Source: Flavobacteriaceae bacterium (GTDB lineage: Bacteria; Bacteroidota; Bacteroidia; Flavobacteriales; Flavobacteriaceae). From it: a stretch of DNA of 6,947 nucleotides. Where the stretch lies: assembly GCA_015493405.1 (NCBI GenBank), contig WGDF01000284.1, forward strand, positions 1 to 6,947. Direction: 5' to 3'. Numbering within the stretch: position 1 is the stretch's first letter; the number at the start of each line of letters is the position of its first letter. Made by a program: the position numbers and the translations under genes. Positions 1-4,622 of this stretch are shown here, one piece after another. Below the pieces are notes generated by a model, which did no database searches, had not been told where the DNA came from, and saw only the letters and a list, made by a program, of their open reading frames with translations.

Positions 1-55
1 AAGTTAAATATTGGTTATATCGTCCCAATTCAATTGTATTTTCTCAAAGTTTCTT

Positions 56-1390
56 CTAACTTAAAATAGGCCCTAAATCTTGTATTTCTCCAATACCATT
101 AAGGGCAATTTTATAATTTTTAGGGTTAATTTTATTGTGCTTGGATAGGAAAACCCGTTCAAATCCGAGTTTTTCCGCTTCGGAAAGCCGTTGTGCAACT
201 CGGGTTACGGGACGCACTTCGCCGGTCAGTCCCAATTCGCCTATAAAAGCCCATTGTGCCGAAACCGGAATGTCATTATTAGATGATAAAATTGCTGCTG
301 CAACAGCCAAATCTATAGCAGGATCATCAATGCGAATGCCACCGGTAATATTTAAAAAAACATCTTTTCCCGATAGTTTGATTCCCATACGTTTTTCTAA
401 AACTGCCAGAATCATATGCAAGCGTTTGATGTCATAACCGGTCGTGGTACGTTGCGGCGTCCCGTAAACGGCAGGACTGACCAGCGCTTGAACTTCAATC
501 AACAAAGGACGAATACCTTCCATAGCAACCGCAATGACCGTGCCGCTCAATGCAGAATTATGAGAACTCAGCAAAAGTTTTGATGGATTTTTTATTTCGC
601 GTAATCCTTTGCCGAACATTTCAAAAATTCCAATTTCATGCGTCGCGCCAAAACGATTTTTTTGAGCTCTTAATATGCGAAACAAATGATTCCGATCGCC
701 TTCAAACTGCAAAACCGTATCTACCATATGCTCCAATACTTTGGGCCCTGCAATTTGACCTTCTTTGTTGATATGGCCAATAATAAAAACAGGAGTATTG
801 GTTTGCTTGGCATATTTGATGATATCACTTGCCGATTCACGTATTTGTGAAATACTGCCGGCAGAAGATTCAATCAAATCGGTATGTAAGGTTTGAATGG
901 AATCAATCACTATAATTTGCGGCTGCTCTTCATATAAGGTATGCAAGATTTTTTGCACATTGGTTTCAAATAAGAGTTTCATCTGTCCGGCATCTATACC
1001 AATACGTTCGGCACGCATCCGTATTTGTTTGGGGCTTTCTTCGCCTGAAATATACAAAGTATTTAAAGGCAATTGCAAAGCTACTTGCAACATCAAGGTC
1101 GATTTGCCGATTCCGGGCTCGCCGCCGAGTAAGATGACACTTCCCGGCACGACACCACCGCCTAATACCCGATCAAGTTCTTCGTTTTGAGTCGGAATAC
1201 GGTATTCCGCCGTTGTATCTATATCTGACAATTTTACCAGCCGACTCTTACCTGATTTTATGCCGGATTTAGCTTCCTTTTTGGACACCACTTCTTCTAC
1301 AATTGTATTCCATTGTTTACAAGCCGAACATTGCCCCATCCATTTGGAATATTGAGCACCGCAATTTTGACAGTAATAGGTTGTCTTCAT
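56..1390 (-). CDS. radA: DNA repair and recombination ATPase RadA (Sms)
   Basis: RadA is a cytoplasmic RecA-like ATPase that promotes branch migration of recombination intermediates and helps repair DNA breaks. The 444-residue product is close to the family's usual length (about 450-460) and every signature is intact. A zinc finger CxxC-x10-CxxC lies at the N-terminus (C7, C10, C21, C24). Walker A GGEPGIGKST is at 89-98, followed by the GEES segment at 116-119. The Walker B strand IIVIDS is at 159-164 and the RadA-specific KNRFG motif at 244-248. A Lon-protease-like C-terminal domain runs from about 270 to the end and contains GEVRPV at 390-395; in this family it acts as a DNA-binding scaffold, not a protease. 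The start is well fixed because the zinc finger begins seven residues in. It lies 51 bp downstream of the CNNM-type gene on the same strand, so co-transcription is likely. The stop is TAG. Confidence 0.97.
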   Translation of the reverse strand: MKTTYYCQNCGAQYSKWMGQCSACKQWNTIVEEVVSKKEAKSGIKSGKSRLVKLSDIDTTAEYRIPTQNEELDRVLGGGVVPGSVILLGGEPGIGKSTLMLQVALQLPLNTLYISGEESPKQIRMRAERIGIDAGQMKLLFETNVQKILHTLYEEQPQIIVIDSIQTLHTDLIESSAGSISQIRESASDIIKYAKQTNTPVFIIGHINKEGQIAGPKVLEHMVDTVLQFEGDRNHLFRILRAQKNRFGATHEIGIFEMFGKGLREIKNPSKLLLSSHNSALSGTVIAVAMEGIRPLLIEVQALVSPAVYGTPQRTTTGYDIKRLHMILAVLEKRMGIKLSGKDVFLNITGGIRIDDPAIDLAVAAAILSSNNDIPVSAQWAFIGELGLTGEVRPVTRVAQRLSEAEKLGFERVFLSKHNKINPKNYKIALNGIGEIQDLGPILS

Positions 1391-1401
1391 TTTAAAATAA
1401 T

Positions 1402-1433
1402 AAAATTTAAGTTAAGCATTTTAAAAACATCAA
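1402..1433 (-). promoter_or_regulatory. possible internal promoter for radA
   Basis: In the 51-bp gap before radA, the minus strand has TTG (1433-1431), a 21-nt spacer, and TAAATTTT (1409-1402), which matches TAnnTTTG except at the last base. The -7-like box ends 11 nt before the ATG. The gap is extremely AT-rich, so a chance match is plausible. No terminator hairpin is visible here, so read-through from the upstream gene is expected in any case. Confidence 0.25.
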
Positions 1434-1441
1434 AAAATGGT

Positions 1442-2722
1442 TTATTCATGATCGGGGTCCAATTTGGTTAAGACGACTTTTTGAATTTGTTTTTGATTGG
1501 CTTTATTTATTTTGATATGAAATTTTCCATCCAAGTCAAAAGCGTCATTTTCTTCAGGAATTTCCCCTATTTCATGTAGAATGTAGCCTCCCAAAGTTTC
1601 ATAAGAATCGTCTTCGGGCAGATCTAAATTATATTTTTTATTCAAATCTTCTATTTCATGTCGCCCTGATAAAATAAAAGTGTTTTCATCTATTTGCTTT
1701 TCAAATAATTCATTTTTGTCATGCTCGTCTTCTATTTCTCCAAAAATTTCTTCTATAATATCTTCCAGCGTAATCAAGCCAGAAGTTCCTCCGTATTCAT
1801 CTAAAACAATCGCGATATTTTTCTTCTTTTTAGTCATCGATTTGAGTAACTCATTGATGGGAATGGTCTCGGGGACAAATAACACTTCACGTACGATAGA
1901 TTTGATTCGTTTCGGTCTTTGAAACAATTCAAAAGAATGCACATAACCCGTAACATCATCAATATTATTGTGATAAATTATAATTTTGGATAAGCCTGAT
2001 TCAATAAATTTTTGTTTAAGCGTCTCAATGCTTTCATTATCCTCAATAGCCACAATTTCAGTACGTGGAATCATAATTTCGCGGGCTTTCACATCGATAA
2101 AATCAAAGGCATTATTGAGTATTTCCAACTCTTTATCTGTCGTGCCTTCCTGATGTTCGGCATGTTCAAGCTTTTGGGAAATAAATTTTGCCAATTCAAC
2201 CTTAGTTACGGCATCTTGCACATCATCTGTCTTGGTTTTAAAGAAAATTTTTAAAATCCAATCGGAAAGCTTTAAAATGAATTGAGTAACCGGCCAAAAA
2301 ATAACATAGATTAAATAAGCCGGCACAGAAAAAAACCGTAATAATTTGTTGGAGTAGAGTTGGAAAATAACCTTCGGTAAGAATTCTGCCGTAAACAAAA
2401 TAATCAAAGTGGAAATCAGGGTTTGTAATAACAACTCGTTAAAATTGCTGATATTAGGCCAAAATTGCCTTAAATATTTGATGATAATATCGCCCATAAA
2501 AAAACCGTAAATGACCAAAGCAATATTATTTCCTACTAACATTGTAGTGATAAAATCAGATGGTTTTTGGGTTAATTTCTTTAAAATTCTGGCAATCAAA
2601 CTATCATTCTGCTTGTCTAGCGCCAACTGCACCCTATTGGCACTGACATAAGCAATTTCCATACCTGAAAAAAAGGCCGATAGCAAGAGTAAACTGATAA
2701 TGATGATAATATCTGATTCCAT
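1442..2722 (-). CDS. CNNM/CorC-family (HlyC-type) membrane protein with CBS domain pair
   Basis: This 426-residue inner-membrane protein has the full architecture of the CNNM/CorC family, whose studied members are linked to Mg2+ transport or efflux; older annotations say hemolysin. The DUF21/CNNM membrane domain covers about 1-165. It includes a hydrophobic helix at 4-19, FSGMEIA at 18-24, MLVGNNIA at 61-68, and EFLPK at 113-117, which matches the family's conserved E-x-x-P-K. A cytoplasmic pair of CBS domains follows (about 211-335), starting near REIMIPRTEI and ending with DEYGGTSGLITLEDIIEEIFGEI (308-330). The C-terminal CorC/HlyC-associated domain occupies about 345-425. A -7 promoter box lies about 20 nt before the ATG, and radA follows downstream. 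GldE, the gliding-motility paralogue, belongs to the same superfamily, but no gld genes are nearby and the sequence reads as the generic flavobacterial member. The family is certain; the transported ion is inferred from relatives only. Confidence 0.9.
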   Translation of the reverse strand: MESDIIIIISLLLLSAFFSGMEIAYVSANRVQLALDKQNDSLIARILKKLTQKPSDFITTMLVGNNIALVIYGFFMGDIIIKYLRQFWPNISNFNELLLQTLISTLIILFTAEFLPKVIFQLYSNKLLRFFSVPAYLIYVIFWPVTQFILKLSDWILKIFFKTKTDDVQDAVTKVELAKFISQKLEHAEHQEGTTDKELEILNNAFDFIDVKAREIMIPRTEIVAIEDNESIETLKQKFIESGLSKIIIYHNNIDDVTGYVHSFELFQRPKRIKSIVREVLFVPETIPINELLKSMTKKKKNIAIVLDEYGGTSGLITLEDIIEEIFGEIEDEHDKNELFEKQIDENTFILSGRHEIEDLNKKYNLDLPEDDSYETLGGYILHEIGEIPEENDAFDLDGKFHIKINKANQKQIQKVVLTKLDPDHE

Positions 2723-2903
2723 TTTTAAACTGAGTCTATGAGCAAAGATACATCAATTTTATTATTTTGGTAAGTTAAAAACAAGAGCTGATTTTCAAAA
2801 AATAAGCCTTTTAAATGTTAAATTATACCAGTTTTAAAATATCATTAAACCTTTTGCGTTTAAAATAGTCCTATCAATATAAAAACCCAAAAAAATATTA
2901 AAA
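2723..2903. other. divergent intergenic region (CNNM gene / lipoprotein gene)
   Basis: This 181-bp AT-rich gap holds the start signals of two divergent genes. On the left is the minus-strand -7 box at 2743-2750. On the right, the last 23 bases before the lipoprotein ATG are almost all A, with no Shine-Dalgarno sequence, as is usual for translation starts in this phylum. I found no clean TAnnTTTG on the plus strand. An imperfect direct repeat, GTTTTAAAATATC at 2831-2843 and GTTTAAAATAGTC at 2858-2870, is the only other structure seen. It may be a regulatory site or just AT-rich similarity. Confidence 0.5.
2743..2750 (-). promoter_or_regulatory. Bacteroidota -7 promoter box for the CNNM gene
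   Basis: Read on the minus strand this is TATCTTTG, an exact match to the Bacteroidota -7 consensus TAnnTTTG. Twenty bases separate it from the ATG at 2722, which predicts a leader of roughly 15 nt. No good TTTG/TTG appears at the usual -33 distance; the position is occupied by an AT-rich TTA-containing stretch. It probably drives the CNNM-radA pair. Confidence 0.65.
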
Positions 2904-3713
2904 ATGAAAAAAATCAGTTTATTATTCTTGGCTTTATTTAGTCTGGTCTTACTTCAAAATTGTAAAAAAGACACCAATACAGATTCGCAATCGGATATTT
3001 CCGATGATGAAGCACAAGAAATCGTAGCCTCAGATGCTGCATCAGATGACATTCTGGATATGCTTGATATTTATGGTTTTAATGCCACTGCAAATCGGAG
3101 CGTGGAACAATTGCCTTCTTGTGTAACACAAACTATTGTTATTAATGGTTCTTCTGTTACTATAACTTGGCAATTTGATGCCAATGGCTGCACTATGCCA
3201 AATGGCAATACATATAAAGGAACAGTCATTATAACCCGTAATAGAGATTTAACCGCTCACGTTATAACCGGAACCTTAAGCTTTGACCAATTTTATGTCA
3301 ATGATATTAAGATTGAAGGGCAGTCTGATTTTACCCGTGAAATAAATGCTAATAACAATCCGCAAATTACGCATAATTATGATTTTACAGTCACATTTCC
3401 CAATGGAGATACAGCCAGTCGTTCAGGTGTAAGAACCAGAGTATGGGCTGCCGGTTTTGGCACACCTGCTCACAATGATGATGTTTTTCTAGTAACCGGA
3501 AATGCACATATTGTCAGACGTAACGGTGTCATTTTAGATGCAGTTATAATCCAGCCTTTAAGACGTGAAGTGCCTTGCCGTCATTTTGTCAGCGGTTCTA
3601 TAGAAATTACTAAAAATAATCATACCGCCATATTGGACTTTGGAAATGGGACTTGTGACAACATCGCAACCTTAACCTTTCCAAACGGAACAGTCAGAAC
3701 GATTCATTTATAA
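2904..3713 (+). CDS. secreted lipoprotein of unknown function
   Basis: I do not recognise the family. The 269-residue product starts with a lipoprotein signal peptide: MKK, a Leu/Phe-rich core at 4-17, and a lipobox LQNC with the lipidated cysteine at C20. The next residues, KKD, resemble the Lys-Asp/Glu lipoprotein export signal described in flavobacteria, so surface display is possible but inferred. An acidic Ser/Asp/Ala-rich linker spans about 23-53. The rest looks beta-rich, with short strands and PNG turns at 99-101, 166-168 and 260-262. Four further cysteines form two spaced pairs, C73/C96 and C225/C251, each second one in a similar setting (FDANGC and FGNGTC), suggesting two disulfide-bonded segments. 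No catalytic motif is visible. The gene stands alone on its strand, with an A-rich translation start before it and a strong terminator 22 nt after the stop. Length, frame and signal peptide make the CDS secure; the function is unknown. Confidence 0.9.
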   Translation: MKKISLLFLALFSLVLLQNCKKDTNTDSQSDISDDEAQEIVASDAASDDILDMLDIYGFNATANRSVEQLPSCVTQTIVINGSSVTITWQFDANGCTMPNGNTYKGTVIITRNRDLTAHVITGTLSFDQFYVNDIKIEGQSDFTREINANNNPQITHNYDFTVTFPNGDTASRSGVRTRVWAAGFGTPAHNDDVFLVTGNAHIVRRNGVILDAVIIQPLRREVPCRHFVSGSIEITKNNHTAILDFGNGTCDNIATLTFPNGTVRTIHL

Positions 3714-3735
3714 AAGAATTAAAAATCCATATTTA

Positions 3736-3765
3736 AAAAAGTGTCTTCCAAAAGAGACACTTTTT
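3736..3765. terminator. bidirectional intrinsic terminator between lipoprotein gene and rlmB
   Basis: A perfect 11-bp inverted repeat, AAAAAGTGTCT (3736-3746) and AGACACTTTTT (3755-3765), encloses an 8-base loop. Read on the plus strand it ends in T5-A-T6, and read on the minus strand in T6, so it can stop transcripts arriving from either side. It serves the convergent lipoprotein gene and rlmB. The rlmB stop codon (3766-3764) overlaps the base of the stem. Confidence 0.9.
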
Positions 3766-4495
3766 ATTTTTTAAGCCGTTGCCGCACACCCTCATATAGG
3801 ATAATACCACACGCTACTGAAACATTAAGTGAATCAATTTCATCAGACATAGGCAATTTAACTTTTTCGGGGCTTAAGCTCAAAAGCGATTTATTGATGC
3901 CTTTACCCTCACTACCCATAATAAGTGCATAATCCGATTTCAAATCTGCATCGTAAACCAAGTTTTTAGTTTTTTCAGTCGCTGCAATTATTTTTATATC
4001 ATGAGCCTGCAATAAAAAAATGGCGTCTTTTAAATGCTTAACTTTTATTATTGGAATTTTAAATATGCCACCTGCTGATGTTTTTACGGTGTCTTCATTG
4101 ACCGGTGCGCTGTTATTTTCAGGAATAATAATCCCATCGGCAGATACTGCGGCTGCCGTTCTGATAATGGCGCCGAAATTACGCGGATCAGTAATGCCGT
4201 CAAGTAAGATCAAAGTTCTGGGTCTGTCTGTTTCTTTTTCTAAGACACTTTCTAAAACAACAAATTGTACCGGACTGGTAAAAGCTACCACGCCTTGATG
4301 ATTTTCACGAGTGAGCTTGTTAAGCTTCTCAATAGGAACACTTTTGTAGTTTATTTTTTTGGCATTTAATAAACTCAATAGCTCTTGAGACAACTGCCCT
4401 TTTAAGGTATTTTGGACAAATATTTTGTCAATTTGCTTACCTGATTTAATCGCCTCCATCACAGGATGTAAGCCATATATAATATTATTTTTCAT
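3764..4495 (-). CDS. rlmB: 23S rRNA (guanosine-2'-O-)-methyltransferase RlmB, SpoU family
   Basis: RlmB uses S-adenosylmethionine to methylate the ribose 2'-OH of G2251 (E. coli numbering) in the peptidyl-transferase P-loop of 23S rRNA. The 243-residue length matches the family. The N-terminal SpoU substrate-binding domain (about 3-75) starts with IYGLHPVMEAI and includes ENHQGVV at 64-70. The trefoil-knot SPOUT methyltransferase domain shows all three motifs: LLDGITDPRNFGAIIRTA at 97-114 (N106 and catalytic-type R112), LIMGSEGKGI at 191-200 (E196), and LPMSDEIDSLNVSVACGI at 214-231. The ATG is supported because the HPV-EA motif begins at residue 10; the next Met falls inside it. A -7 box ends only 4 nt before the ATG. 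The closely related TrmH-type tRNA methylases are the main alternative, but the N-terminal domain and the motif spacing favour RlmB. Confidence 0.93.
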   Translation of the reverse strand: MKNNIIYGLHPVMEAIKSGKQIDKIFVQNTLKGQLSQELLSLLNAKKINYKSVPIEKLNKLTRENHQGVVAFTSPVQFVVLESVLEKETDRPRTLILLDGITDPRNFGAIIRTAAAVSADGIIIPENNSAPVNEDTVKTSAGGIFKIPIIKVKHLKDAIFLLQAHDIKIIAATEKTKNLVYDADLKSDYALIMGSEGKGINKSLLSLSPEKVKLPMSDEIDSLNVSVACGIILYEGVRQRLKK

Positions 4496-4499
4496 GCCA

Positions 4500-4507
4500 C
4501 AAAGTTA
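4500..4507 (-). promoter_or_regulatory. Bacteroidota -7 promoter box for rlmB
   Basis: The minus strand reads TAACTTTG, an exact match to TAnnTTTG, with only the four bases TGGC between it and the rlmB ATG. If the box sits at its usual distance, transcription would begin at or within a few bases of the start codon, giving a leaderless or nearly leaderless mRNA. No TTG is found at the -33 spacing. It lies downstream of the receptor terminator, consistent with rlmB being transcribed independently. Confidence 0.6.
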
Positions 4508-4528
4508 CGGATTTAAAATGAAAGGCCC

Positions 4529-4548
4529 CGGTTAAATCTTCGGTTCAA
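4529..4548. repeat. short direct repeat upstream of rlmB
   Basis: CGGTTAAA (4529-4536) and CGGTTCAA (4541-4548) are direct repeats differing at one base and offset by 12 bp, roughly one helical turn. They lie about 22-41 bases upstream of the rlmB -7 box, where a -33 element or activator site would be expected, and no -33 TTG is present. A role as a binding site is a guess, and chance similarity is possible. Confidence 0.3.
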
Positions 4549-4556
4549 CGCAGTCT

Positions 4557-4598
4557 AAAGAAAAACGGCAGTTCCATATGTATTGAAACCGCCGCCGT
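4557..4598 (-). terminator. intrinsic terminator after the TonB-dependent receptor gene
   Basis: On the minus strand, ACGGC (4598-4594) pairs with GCCGT (4569-4565). A 3-nt bulge (GGC) follows on the 5' side, then GGTTTC (4590-4585) pairs with GGAACT (4575-4570) using two G-U pairs, closing a 9-nt loop. The hairpin is followed by UUUUCUUU. It begins 24 nt after the receptor stop codon. The G-U pairs become A-C mismatches on the other strand, and there is no matching T-run there, so it is directional. Confidence 0.75.
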
Positions 4599-4622
4599 CT
4601 ATGTTTGTTTGTCGAAATAAGA

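Noticed and set aside
1..55. Terminator after radA (ATTGG 10-14 with CCAAT 25-29)
   Set aside because: The stem is only five AT-rich pairs with a 10-base loop and no convincing T-run follows on the minus strand. No other feature is visible in these 55 bases.
135..1190. Plus-strand open frames opposite radA
   Set aside because: They lie antisense to a fully conserved gene and have no recognisable protein features; their length is explained by the codon composition of radA.
1442..2722. Naming the CNNM-type protein GldE (gliding motility)
   Set aside because: GldE belongs to the same superfamily, but no gld genes are adjacent and the sequence has no feature I can use to separate it from generic CNNM/CorC members in favour of GldE.
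2852..2880. Possible plus-strand promoter for the lipoprotein gene (TTTTG at 2852-2856, TATCAATA at 2872-2879)
   Set aside because: The -7-like part matches TAnnTTTG poorly and the spacing is only 15 bases, so I do not call it. The real promoter could not be placed.
3741..3932. Plus-strand open frame starting inside the shared terminator
   Set aside because: It begins with a non-ATG codon in the hairpin itself and runs antisense to the rlmB 3' end.
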